DNA of 64,000 bases. Origin: Flavobacterium sharifuzzamanii (GTDB taxonomy: Bacteria > Bacteroidota > Bacteroidia > Flavobacteriales > Flavobacteriaceae). Below, in pieces: positions 17,539 through 25,514 of this stretch. Each line of letters starts with the position of its first letter. The first letter of the stretch is position 1. Below the pieces are notes generated by a model. That model was not told the origin of the DNA and searched no databases. It saw only the letters and a list, made by a program, of their open reading frames with translations. Location of the stretch: the NCBI RefSeq assembly GCF_003254585.1, contig NZ_QJGZ01000041.1, positions 62,001-126,000 on the forward strand, written 5' to 3'. A program made the position numbers and the translations under genes.

Positions 17539-18531
17539 ATGAAAAAACTTTTTGTTGCAGGTTTAGTGCTTTTTAATGCTTTAAATGTCATTGGTCAAAG
17601 CAAAAATTCAGTAAAGTTTACAGCTAAAATCGCCAATAGAAATAGCGATACTTTGGTTATTAAAGGAAGAGATAATTTCAGACAAGTAATTCCAATTGAT
17701 AAAAAAGAGATTTTTTCTGCAACTTTTGATGCTCCTCAGGGATTTTATGTTTTTTCTGACGGGACAGAGTCTTCTAATCTATATCTAAAACCAAATTCTG
17801 AAGTTAATCTAACATTAGATGCAAAAGAATTTGATGAAACTATTGTATACAAAGGAAAAGGTGTTGATGAAAGTAATTTTATGGCGCAACAATCTTTAAG
17901 AAATGAAAAACTTGAAGAAGCTTTTTCTAAAGAACCAGCGGAGTTTGCTAAAATATTGGAAGCTAAAGAAAAAGCAGACAATGAAAGTTTGAATAAAGGA
18001 ACTTTTGATCCGCAATTTGTAGCTGCAATGCAAAGTAGTTTTAAAAATTTTCATGAATTTTCACTTAGAGATTATGAAAGCGCCTATAAGGCAAGTAAAA
18101 TGGTGGGGAAAGCTTCTCCAGGTTTTGACTATGAAAATTTTAAAGGGGGAAAAACGAAACTTTCTGATTTAAAAGGAAAATATGTTTACATTGATCTTTG
18201 GGCAACATGGTGTGCACCTTGTAGAGCCGAGATTCCATATCTACAAAAGATTGAAGAAAAATATCACGGAAAAAATATTGAATTCGTGAGTATTTCTATT
18301 GATAGAGCAAAAGACAATGAAAAATGGAAAAAGTTTGTAACTGATAAAAAGTTAGGAGGCGTTCAATTATTTGCCGATAAAGATTGGGAATCTGAGTTTG
18401 TTGTGAATTATGGTGTCACCGGAATTCCTCGATTTATTTTAATAGATCCACAAGGCAATATTTTAAAATCTGATGCATCAAGACCATCTGATCCTGAACT
18501 TGATAAACAGCTTAGTGCATTATTGAACTAA
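17539..18531 (+). CDS. TlpA-type thioredoxin-like protein with DUF4369-like domain
   Basis: The 330-residue exported protein has a signal peptide (about 1-20, ending VIGQ), an N-terminal beta-rich domain like DUF4369 (about 22-110) and a C-terminal AhpC/TSA-thioredoxin domain (about 185-330). The redox motif is WCAPC with C225 and C228. Such proteins act in periplasmic disulfide reduction, for example in cytochrome maturation; its substrate here is unknown. A TAGTTTTG -7 element lies at 17504-17511. It stands alone and is followed by a terminator. Confidence 0.88.
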   Translation: MKKLFVAGLVLFNALNVIGQSKNSVKFTAKIANRNSDTLVIKGRDNFRQVIPIDKKEIFSATFDAPQGFYVFSDGTESSNLYLKPNSEVNLTLDAKEFDETIVYKGKGVDESNFMAQQSLRNEKLEEAFSKEPAEFAKILEAKEKADNESLNKGTFDPQFVAAMQSSFKNFHEFSLRDYESAYKASKMVGKASPGFDYENFKGGKTKLSDLKGKYVYIDLWATWCAPCRAEIPYLQKIEEKYHGKNIEFVSISIDRAKDNEKWKKFVTDKKLGGVQLFADKDWESEFVVNYGVTGIPRFILIDPQGNILKSDASRPSDPELDKQLSALLN

Positions 18532-18588
18532 TTTTTTTACGAAATTTACAACGTTATCGTAAAATTTAAATATTTCTAAAATACCAGT

Positions 18589-18614
18589 AAAACCAGTGCC
18601 TGAGCGCTGGTTTT
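18589..18614 (+). terminator. Terminator of the TlpA-like gene
   Basis: An 11-bp stem with one G-U pair (18589-18599 with 18604-18614, 4-nt loop CTGA) runs into TTTTTTCTTTTT, 57 bp after the stop codon. Confidence 0.85.
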
Positions 18615-18742
18615 TTCTTTTTCGGGAAATTTCCAATGTTAAGTTTTTATTCAATGTTACCAAATTGTTAAGTAAAAGTTTTTTTAATGTAAACTATTGA
18701 CTATATTTGATAAAGATTTCTTAACATTAAATACCTAAAGAT

Positions 18743-19090
18743 ATGAAAAAGAGTGTAATTTTAGCTGCAATATTGTTCTCTGGAATTGTAGTTGCACAAG
18801 AAGGAAAGCCTGAATTAGAAGCTGCTGGAAACAAGGTAAAAGCAACGTATTACTATGAAAATGGTAAAGTGCAGCAAGAAGGCTTTTTTAAAGACGGTAA
18901 ATTAGACGGTGTTTGGGTATCTTATGACGAAAAAGGAAATAAAAAAACCGTTGGAGAATACGCAGACGGAGTTAAAACAGGAAAATGGATTTACTTTAAT
19001 GAAAACAGTTTAAGCGAAGTTGCTTATGTAGACAATAAAGTAAGCTCAGTTAAAAGTTTACAGAAAAATGCATTAGCAAACAGAAATTAA
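18743..19090 (+). CDS. Small exported MORN-repeat protein
   Basis: The 115-residue product has a signal peptide (about 1-18, ending VVAQ) and three to four MORN-2-like repeats (for example YYYENGKVQQEGFFKDGKLDG and the next unit GVWVSYDEKGNKKTVGEY, each shown in part). Relatives are often named YwqK-family antitoxin components in databases, but nothing here indicates a toxin partner. A TATATTTG -7 box is present at 18702-18709 without a clear TTG. Its function is not known. Confidence 0.75.
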   Translation: MKKSVILAAILFSGIVVAQEGKPELEAAGNKVKATYYYENGKVQQEGFFKDGKLDGVWVSYDEKGNKKTVGEYADGVKTGKWIYFNENSLSEVAYVDNKVSSVKSLQKNALANRN

Positions 19091-19114
19091 TCATAATTTC
19101 AAAAATCACTTATA

Positions 19115-19149
19115 AAAAGACCGCCTCGTTAAAAACGGGACGGTTTTTT
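19115..19149. terminator. Terminator between convergent genes
   Basis: A long stem with several G-U pairs (about 19115-19130 with 19134-19149, core CCGCCTCGTT/AACGGGACGG) ends in TTTTTTTT on the plus strand. It lies directly between the MORN-protein gene and the stop codon of the convergent PepSY gene and may serve both. Confidence 0.8.
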
Positions 19150-20262
19150 TTATGCTTTTACTTTTTTAGATTTTCTGTTTCTTCCAAACCAAATTATAAA
19201 TCCGGTTACAGGTAGAGCAGCGGCAATTAAACTCACAGTAAAAGCTATTATTTTTCCGGGAAGATCTAAAACTTGTCCTGTGTGTATTCCGTAATTCATT
19301 TCGACAACTTGTAGTCCTAAACTTTTTTTATCAAAAGTTTGGCTTTGGAGTAATTTTCCGCTTGACGGATGAAAATAATAGTTGCTCTGCTGATCATAAC
19401 GTAATGTATGCGGGTAAGCTCCTGTACTGACAATATCACCTTTTTTCTGCGGAATCATTATAAAAAACATTTCTGCTTTTTGTTGCAATTTTTGAGTTTG
19501 AACAAATGCTTTGTCAATTGCTGCAACGGAATTTATTTTGAATGCGGTGGTATCAATTACAGGTGTTTTTGTTTCGGCAGTTTTGTCTCCGCCCAAATTG
19601 AAAGATTTATAAATTCCGTCACCAACCCATTCGTAGGTAAAAGTAAGTCCGGTTATGGCAAGAATTAAAGCTATTATAGAAATATAAAACCCGGTTGTAT
19701 TATGCCAGTCGTAATTGACGCGTCGCCATTTTGCTGACCATTTTATAGTGAAACTTCTCTTGATGTCACTTTTTCGTTTGGGCCACCATTGTATGATTCC
19801 CGAAATAAGCAATAAAATAAAAATGATGGTCGCTCCGCCAATAATATGCTTTCCGATATAATCGGGTAGAAGCAGATATAGGTGAATGTATTCTACAATA
19901 ATGAAAAAGTCAGTTTCTGGATTTTCAGATTTCAGATATTCTCCTGTATACGGATTAAAATACAAATAGAGATTTCCTTTATCTGAATAGGTGTAAACAA
20001 TTGCCGATCTATCTTTTCCATAATAAGCGATCATGGTGGCTTTGTTTGCAGGAACGGCTTCTTTTGCTTTTTCCTGCAGTTGAGATGGTGAAAGAAAAGG
20101 TTTGTTTTGAGGTTCAACCAAACGCCATTCTTTTCTTGTGATGTCTTTTATTTCATCATGAAAACAGAAAATGCAACCCGTAATACAGACTATAAAAACA
20201 ATGAGCCCAGAAATTAATCCGAGCCATTTATGAATAAAACGTATTTTGGTTTTGAATCCCAT
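19150..20262 (-). CDS. PepSY-associated membrane protein
   Basis: The 370-residue inner-membrane protein has four predicted helices (about 12-35, 140-162, 190-212, 335-358) and a large periplasmic region, the plan of the PepSY_TM family. Conserved histidines appear in IHKWLGL, YDWHNTTGFY and GIHTGQ. Family members adjoin siderophore receptors and are thought to reduce ferric-siderophores or otherwise aid iron release; this is known for relatives, not shown here. It lies downstream of the receptor locus with a 279-bp repeat-filled gap before it. Confidence 0.85.
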   Translation of the reverse strand: MGFKTKIRFIHKWLGLISGLIVFIVCITGCIFCFHDEIKDITRKEWRLVEPQNKPFLSPSQLQEKAKEAVPANKATMIAYYGKDRSAIVYTYSDKGNLYLYFNPYTGEYLKSENPETDFFIIVEYIHLYLLLPDYIGKHIIGGATIIFILLLISGIIQWWPKRKSDIKRSFTIKWSAKWRRVNYDWHNTTGFYISIIALILAITGLTFTYEWVGDGIYKSFNLGGDKTAETKTPVIDTTAFKINSVAAIDKAFVQTQKLQQKAEMFFIMIPQKKGDIVSTGAYPHTLRYDQQSNYYFHPSSGKLLQSQTFDKKSLGLQVVEMNYGIHTGQVLDLPGKIIAFTVSLIAAALPVTGFIIWFGRNRKSKKVKA

Positions 20263-20360
20263 TTTTTGATTAAAAGCGTAAAAGTATGCTCAAAATCTAT
20301 ATAGGGCAAATATTTCGAAAGTATTTTGTTTGTAAGGGTAGTGTTAGTCAAAAAAAATCT

Positions 20361-20529
20361 CGCAAAGTTGCGAAGTCGCAAAGATTTTGTTTCCCGCAGA
20401 TTCTGCAGATTGAGCAGATTCTTTTTAATATTTTTATCTGCTTAATCTGCAGAATCTGCGAGAGAAAATCATTCCAATTTTCTAATCTGTAGCTTTAAGT
20501 AAAAACTTTGTGTCTTAGTGCCTTTGTGC
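20361..20529. repeat. Intergenic repeat cluster: 9-bp inverted arms and tandem octamers
   Basis: The 279-bp gap between the two PepSY genes has no gene. Two 25-bp arms (20395-20419 and 20436-20460) are inverted with one mismatch; each is itself a run of 9-bp units (GCAGATTCT type). Upstream, a shorter hairpin with CGCAAAG words spans about 20357-20388. At 20506-20529 are three in-register octamers, CTTTGTGT, CTTAGTGC and CTTTGTGC. Together they could fold strongly in RNA. Confidence 0.75.
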
Positions 20530-20541
20530 AAAAAAAGTTGA

Positions 20542-22092
20542 TCAAGCAAGAGCTTTCTTAGGTTTTAAATGATACGCTGTGTATAAAGAAATTCCAGCAA
20601 GGAAAATCCAGAAGACATCTATAAAGAAAATTTGAAATTTGTTTTGCATAAAAGAATTCCAAAACCAATTTCCAGAAACGATTCCGTTTGTAACTGGAAT
20701 CAGGAATCCTAAAATACTTCCTGAAATCAGACAGAATTTGTTGGTAAAAGCATGATTCTTTTTAATGATAAAGAAGATCGTAAGTATTAGCCAGCCTCCA
20801 AAATAAAGTGCATATAAATTAGACTGACTTAAAGGGTAGAAAATTTTACTTCCAATAAAAGCCAAAGCTGTAATTGGATACATGCTTAAACAAATCGCTA
20901 AGTAAATACGAACAACAGCAGCGTTGAAACGTCTTTTCTTTTCTGGCATATTGTTTTTTTGTCGGGCAACAAGCCAAATCATAACTCCAGAAATAATAAC
21001 GAAACAGGTTATAATTCCTAAAATGAAGCTTACAATTTTTAAAGCATATCCGCCATAATCGCCAAAATGTATTCTGTATAAAACATTTTTTACAACATCT
21101 AAATAGCTCGTTTGTGAAATAGGGTCTTTTTTGGCAATTTCTTTTCCGTCTGCAACTCTGTAAACTACTTTTCCAATTCCTGTAAATTTTTTATGGCTTA
21201 AAAGTTCGCCCTCGACCAAAACATGCATATTGGCATCGCCGTAATTTTGGATAAAAACACGGGTAATTTCAAAATCATTCCAGTTCTTTTTAGTTTTTGA
21301 AACTAATTCATTGATGTTAAATGGATTTGCCAGTTTTTTATTTTCAAACTTATAATCAGGATCAGTATATTCCAGTTCCTTATATAATTTATCTTGATCT
21401 CCTTTGTATAAAGCCATTACAGCTGGAGCTACAATTAAAAGTTTAATCATAAAAAATGCACCTGTAACCGCGTATACAAATTGAAATGGCAAACCAATCA
21501 TTCCTAATGCTGTGTGCGCATCTGTCCAAAGTGTTTTTAATTTTTCTTTTGGACGGAACATGTAAAAGTTGGAAACAATTTTATTCCAATGCAGCAGAAC
21601 TCCTGTTATGATTGCGAACAAAAAGAACAAAGCCGTAAATCCAGCTAAATAATATCCTGCAGGATATGGAATTTGTGCGAGAAAGTGAAGACGATATAAG
21701 AGTTCGCCTAACGAATAGGATTCTTCATAAGTGTAGCTCTTGTAATTTTTATTGTCCAAATAAAAAAACTCTCCAGCTTGCTGTTTTTTTGGAGCCAAGG
21801 TATCTTTGGTTCCTTCCATGTAAACGGCAACTCTATTTTCTACAGACGGTTTAGAAATGGTAAGATTTCTTCCGTGCAAGACATATTTTTTATCGAGATG
21901 CTGTAGCGCATTATTGTAGTCTAATTGAATTTCTCTTGTGATTGCTGTAGATTCACTTCTTTCCCAATTGATGATTTCATCTCTAAAAAAAGAAAAAGAT
22001 CCAGCAAAGAAAATTACAAAAAGAACTACACTGATAACGATTCCGCTGACAGTATGCGTGTGAAAATAGATATTGTAATGACGGTTATTCAT
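20542..22092 (-). CDS. PepSY-associated membrane protein, long form
   Basis: The 516-residue inner-membrane protein has an N-terminal helix after HTHTVSGIV, a periplasmic PepSY-like region, and about seven further helices toward the C-terminus. It resembles the long PepSY_TM proteins found beside TonB-dependent siderophore receptors. Conserved histidines occur in DAHTALGM and YRIHFGDYGG. It starts 5 bp after the 99-residue membrane gene and probably belongs to the same message. A role in ferric-siderophore reduction is inferred from family context. Confidence 0.85.
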   Translation of the reverse strand: MNNRHYNIYFHTHTVSGIVISVVLFVIFFAGSFSFFRDEIINWERSESTAITREIQLDYNNALQHLDKKYVLHGRNLTISKPSVENRVAVYMEGTKDTLAPKKQQAGEFFYLDNKNYKSYTYEESYSLGELLYRLHFLAQIPYPAGYYLAGFTALFFLFAIITGVLLHWNKIVSNFYMFRPKEKLKTLWTDAHTALGMIGLPFQFVYAVTGAFFMIKLLIVAPAVMALYKGDQDKLYKELEYTDPDYKFENKKLANPFNINELVSKTKKNWNDFEITRVFIQNYGDANMHVLVEGELLSHKKFTGIGKVVYRVADGKEIAKKDPISQTSYLDVVKNVLYRIHFGDYGGYALKIVSFILGIITCFVIISGVMIWLVARQKNNMPEKKRRFNAAVVRIYLAICLSMYPITALAFIGSKIFYPLSQSNLYALYFGGWLILTIFFIIKKNHAFTNKFCLISGSILGFLIPVTNGIVSGNWFWNSFMQNKFQIFFIDVFWIFLAGISLYTAYHLKPKKALA

Positions 22093-22097
22093 AAATA

Positions 22098-22397
22098 TTA
22101 TTGTGCCGTATTATAGGTTTGACCTAGGTAAATGAAAAGACAAAAAAGTAAAGTTAGCAGAATGTAAACTCCCCAGATTTTCCAGCCGCTTTTAGCTAAG
22201 AAAGCAATAATCATTAATGCGACCCAAAGAATAAAACCACTGAAAGCCATTGTTATTAGCACATCTTTTCGGCTAAACCAAGCTGCTAAAGCCAAATGAA
22301 AAGTAACAGAAACAAAGTATCCGCCTAAAATTGCTGCAGTAATTTTGGAAAAACGAGGCCAAAAAGAAGGGTTTAGATATTTTGGATTTGCTGGCAT
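22098..22397 (-). CDS. Small three-helix membrane protein, DUF3649-like
   Basis: The 99-residue product has three hydrophobic segments (about 18-38, 45-66, 72-92) and a short polar start. Size, helix count and position between a PepSY protein and a second small membrane protein fit the DUF3649 family of iron-uptake-associated proteins; the assignment rests mainly on context and general resemblance. Gaps are 21 bp upstream and 5 bp downstream. Confidence 0.65.
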   Translation of the reverse strand: MPANPKYLNPSFWPRFSKITAAILGGYFVSVTFHLALAAWFSRKDVLITMAFSGFILWVALMIIAFLAKSGWKIWGVYILLTLLFCLFIYLGQTYNTAQ

Positions 22398-22418
22398 ATT
22401 ATATTTTAAAGAGGATTT

Positions 22419-22757
22419 TTAGTTGTAATAAAGTTCAGTTGCGGCAACAAAAATTAGTAGCGCTAGAAGCAATTTGCTATTTATCTTTTTTAAAGGAGTA
22501 AGGATAATGATCAAACTTCCCACAGTCATAAGTTGAATGAAAAACATTAAAGTGCCACAACCTAAAGATTGTGTAAAAAGCCACATTGCGTAAGCGGAAA
22601 GCAAAAGCATTAAACCTACTATTTTTGTTTGTTTTGGATTTCTCTGCATCCATTTTTCAAAACCTAAATCATACGACAACACTGCTCTTTTCGAAGTATA
22701 ATACAGTGTGTAAAAAGCTAGAAAAACGATAAGGCTGGCTATTGTAATCATAATCAA
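22419..22757 (-). CDS. Small membrane protein, DUF3325-like
   Basis: The 112-residue product has an N-terminal helix, a conserved-looking cytoplasmic or periplasmic loop (SKRAVLSYDLGFEKWMQRNP) and three more helices. DUF3325 proteins of this size accompany DUF3649 and PepSY proteins in siderophore uptake loci, which matches the neighbours here. Function is not known. A terminator-like hairpin separates it from the receptor gene upstream. Confidence 0.65.
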   Translation of the reverse strand: MIMITIASLIVFLAFYTLYYTSKRAVLSYDLGFEKWMQRNPKQTKIVGLMLLLSAYAMWLFTQSLGCGTLMFFIQLMTVGSLIIILTPLKKINSKLLLALLIFVAATELYYN

Positions 22758-22768
22758 TTAGAATTTAA

Positions 22769-22798
22769 AAAACACCTTCCAATTAAGGAAGGTGTTTT
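22769..22798 (-). terminator. Hairpin between receptor gene and downstream membrane genes
   Basis: A perfect 12-bp stem (AAAACACCTTCC, 22769-22780, with 22787-22798) lies 8 bp after the receptor stop codon and 12 bp before the next start. The T run after it is short (A at 22767-22772), so it may be a partial terminator or an mRNA 3'-end stabiliser that lets the receptor be made in excess of the genes behind. Confidence 0.7.
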
Positions 22799-22806
22799 GA
22801 TGTTTA

Positions 22807-25296
22807 TTAGAATCTATAAGAGAAACTAGCGGCAACACTTCTCATGTTTCTTGGATGAATAGTTGACCATCCATCGTAAGTGTCAACATTTGCGATGTTG
22901 TCTAGTTTAAGTGTCAATGTATATTTTTCTGTTCCGTAGAAAATTGATGAATTTAAAACAGTGTAAGATGGTATTGTAAATTGACCTGTAATTGTTCTGT
23001 TCATGATTAGGTTTTTGTCAGCATAGTTTCCTCCAAAACCTAAACCAAATCCTTGTAAATCTCCTTCTAAGAATTTATAGCTTGCCCAGAAGTTTGCTGA
23101 GTTTCTTGGCCCAGAGCTTTCTGGTCTGTGTCCTACGAAATCAGGATCTCCTGCGTTTAATATTGCATCTACATAGCTATAACCTGCAACAATGTTTAAA
23201 CCAGCAACTGGACTTGCCACGATTTCTGCTTCAAAACCTTTGTTTCTTTGAGCACCGTTTTGATAAGAAGTTTGAGTTGGCACTCCGCCGGTAGAACCAT
23301 AAACAGTATAAACCTGATCTTTTACCTGAATGTCATAGTAGCTAAATGTTGCGTAAACTTTATCTTTAAGGACATTTAATTTAGTTCCAATTTCAAATTG
23401 GTTAGCATGCTCTGGTTTGAAAGTTCTTGGACTAGAACTTCCGTCAGGTAAAATATCGCTTGTTGGAGCAGAGTTGGCAAAACCATCCATGTAGTTTGCA
23501 AAAATCGAAACCTTATCAATAATTGGCTGGTAAACTAAACCAAATTTTGGAGAAAAGGCAGTTTGGTTATAATCATCATCACTGGTAGTTACGTCTCCAG
23601 CTGTCATAAAACGATCGACACGTAAACTTCCCATTGCAGATAATGAAGGAGTAATATTAATAACATCAGAAACATAAGCGCTAAAAACTTCTTGTTTAGT
23701 TTTGTTGTTATTTGCGGCAGCTTCAGCTAAAAGTTTGTCTGAACCTGCTTTTGTTAAATTACCATTATCTCCATCTGTAACATATTTTTTTGGATCTGTA
23801 ATACCAAATACATATTGGTTTACAGTTGCTAAATCCATGTTTCCGATATATACATTTCCATTTCTTACATATCCAGATCCATTATCGATTTGTCCTCTAT
23901 TGAAATAATCCAAACCAGCAACAATACGATTTCTTAAGCTTCCGATTCTGAAATCTCCAATAAAGTTTTGCTGAATATCTGTTGTTAAAGTTGTAGAGTT
24001 TTGATAGTTCATAGAACGTCCTAGAACAATTCCTTCCGTGATTTGAGGAATTGATTTTGTTCCTTCATATAAATAAGTATAATATCCTTCTGATTTTGAT
24101 GAACCTCTAGAAACTACTGTCTGAGAAGTCCATTGATCCGAAATTTTATAGTTCATTTGTCCTTGAAGGCTGTAAGAAGGTGTTTGAATTGCAAGTTCGT
24201 TACTTGTATAAGAACGTTTGTTATCATAACCTAATTCGTCAATATTGTGAACTCTTAACGGAGCAGCTCTGTCTAAGAAAAGCATAGTTGGGTTAGTTGC
24301 TTCGTTTTTCATGAATTCAGTATTGATGAAAAATGAAAGTCTGTCATTTACCTCATAAGATAATGAAGGAGCAAAGAAGAAAGATTTTCTATATCCAGCA
24401 TCTTGAAAGCTGTTTTCGCTGTGGTAAGCGGTGTTAAGACGGAAGTTAATTTTGTGTTCTTCGTCTAAAGGAGTATTGACATCAGCAGTAACGCGGTTTA
24501 ATCCGTAGCTTCCGGCTGTATAAGTTACTTCTCCGCCAAAACGATCATAAGGTTTTTTAGTCGTCATATTGATTAAACCACCATAAGAAATAAGGCTGCT
24601 TCCGAATAAAGTTCCTGAAGGTCCTTTTATTACTTCGATTTTATCGATGTTTGCAGGGTCTAGGCTTCCGTTTGTTAAACCTGGCAAACCATTAATCATA
24701 GTTGGCTGTACAGCAAATCCTCGTAAAGAGAAATATCCTGCTCCATCACCTCCACGACCTGTAGAAGCCCATAACGGATTTAGTCCTGGAGCGTTTTTAA
24801 GTGCATCATCAAGGTTTGTAACTACTTGCTCCTTTAAAAGCTCGCTTGTGATTGTAGTATAAACTTGTGGGTTTTCAAGATTTTTAAGTGGTAATCTTGA
24901 TACTTGTTGTGTTTCTTTGCGAGCAAGAGGATTTTTTCTGCTATTTCCGCTAATTACAATTTCGTTTAACTGCTCAGAGTTTGAGTTAATACTGAAATTT
25001 TCAATTAATTCGTCTCCGCTGTTAAGAGTGATGCTTTTTTCTTTAGATGTAAATCCAACTGCCGAAACTCTAATAATATAAGTTCCCGGTTTAAGGTTCT
25101 TTATTTCATAATTCCCTTTAGTATCTGTGTTTGTTCCGATTTTTGTTCCTTTTAAAGCAACAGAAATGTTATCTGCTGTTCCACTATCCGAACTAATCTG
25201 ACCTTTTATTGTCGCTTTTTCCTGTGCCAAAACAGATGTTCCCGTAAGTAGAACAAAGCATAAAGTTAATAGCGAAATCGTAAATTTTAATTTCAT
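22807..25296 (-). CDS. TonB-dependent siderophore receptor
   Basis: The 829-residue outer-membrane receptor has a signal peptide (1-24), a carboxypeptidase-regulatory-like beta-sandwich (about 28-110), a TonB-box-like EIVISGNSRK, a plug domain with IDKIEVIKGPSGTLFGSS, and a 22-strand barrel ending in SYRF. The lack of SusD and the presence of PepSY, DUF3649-like and DUF3325-like genes behind it indicate ferric-siderophore rather than glycan uptake. A promoter and a Fur-box-sized inverted repeat lie upstream. Confidence 0.92.
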   Translation of the reverse strand: MKLKFTISLLTLCFVLLTGTSVLAQEKATIKGQISSDSGTADNISVALKGTKIGTNTDTKGNYEIKNLKPGTYIIRVSAVGFTSKEKSITLNSGDELIENFSINSNSEQLNEIVISGNSRKNPLARKETQQVSRLPLKNLENPQVYTTITSELLKEQVVTNLDDALKNAPGLNPLWASTGRGGDGAGYFSLRGFAVQPTMINGLPGLTNGSLDPANIDKIEVIKGPSGTLFGSSLISYGGLINMTTKKPYDRFGGEVTYTAGSYGLNRVTADVNTPLDEEHKINFRLNTAYHSENSFQDAGYRKSFFFAPSLSYEVNDRLSFFINTEFMKNEATNPTMLFLDRAAPLRVHNIDELGYDNKRSYTSNELAIQTPSYSLQGQMNYKISDQWTSQTVVSRGSSKSEGYYTYLYEGTKSIPQITEGIVLGRSMNYQNSTTLTTDIQQNFIGDFRIGSLRNRIVAGLDYFNRGQIDNGSGYVRNGNVYIGNMDLATVNQYVFGITDPKKYVTDGDNGNLTKAGSDKLLAEAAANNNKTKQEVFSAYVSDVINITPSLSAMGSLRVDRFMTAGDVTTSDDDYNQTAFSPKFGLVYQPIIDKVSIFANYMDGFANSAPTSDILPDGSSSPRTFKPEHANQFEIGTKLNVLKDKVYATFSYYDIQVKDQVYTVYGSTGGVPTQTSYQNGAQRNKGFEAEIVASPVAGLNIVAGYSYVDAILNAGDPDFVGHRPESSGPRNSANFWASYKFLEGDLQGFGLGFGGNYADKNLIMNRTITGQFTIPSYTVLNSSIFYGTEKYTLTLKLDNIANVDTYDGWSTIHPRNMRSVAASFSYRF

Positions 25297-25323
25297 TTTT
25301 ATTTAGAATTAATTTTGATAGTG

Positions 25324-25354
25324 CAAATTTAACTGCTGGAGAGCAATCAGGCAA
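25324..25354 (-). promoter_or_regulatory. Promoter of the siderophore receptor gene
   Basis: On the minus strand TTG (25352-25354), a 20-bp spacer and TAAATTTG (25324-25331) match the Bacteroidota promoter. The start codon follows about 27 bp beyond the -7 box. Confidence 0.65.
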
Positions 25355-25360
25355 GTTGTT

Positions 25361-25379
25361 TTTATTTATTCTAAATAAA
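25361..25379. promoter_or_regulatory. Putative iron-regulator (Fur-like) site
   Basis: TTTATTTA-TTC-TAAATAAA is a perfect inverted repeat of 19 bp, the size of a Fur box, and lies directly upstream of the -33 element of the receptor promoter. The sequence is AT-only in its arms, so chance cannot be excluded. Confidence 0.45.
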
Positions 25380-25458
25380 TTATTTTTTAAAGGTTAAAAT
25401 TTTCATTAATGCAAAAAATTAACATCTTAAGCTAATCTTAAGCTAATTTTAAGCAAAA

Positions 25459-25490
25459 AAAAGCCTGTTCTAATGAAAGAACAGGCTTTT
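25459..25490 (-). terminator. Terminator of the odhA-odhB operon
   Basis: A perfect 13-bp stem (AAAAGCCTGTTCT, 25459-25471, with 25478-25490) with a 6-nt loop is followed on the minus strand by a T run from the A tract at 25455-25462. It lies 24 bp beyond the odhB stop. Confidence 0.9.
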
Positions 25491-25514
25491 GTATTGTCGA
25501 AAATTACTTAAAAA

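Noticed and set aside
22807..25296. TonB-dependent receptor as a SusC-type glycan transporter
   Set aside because: No SusD-like gene follows; the neighbours are iron-uptake-type PepSY and small membrane proteins.
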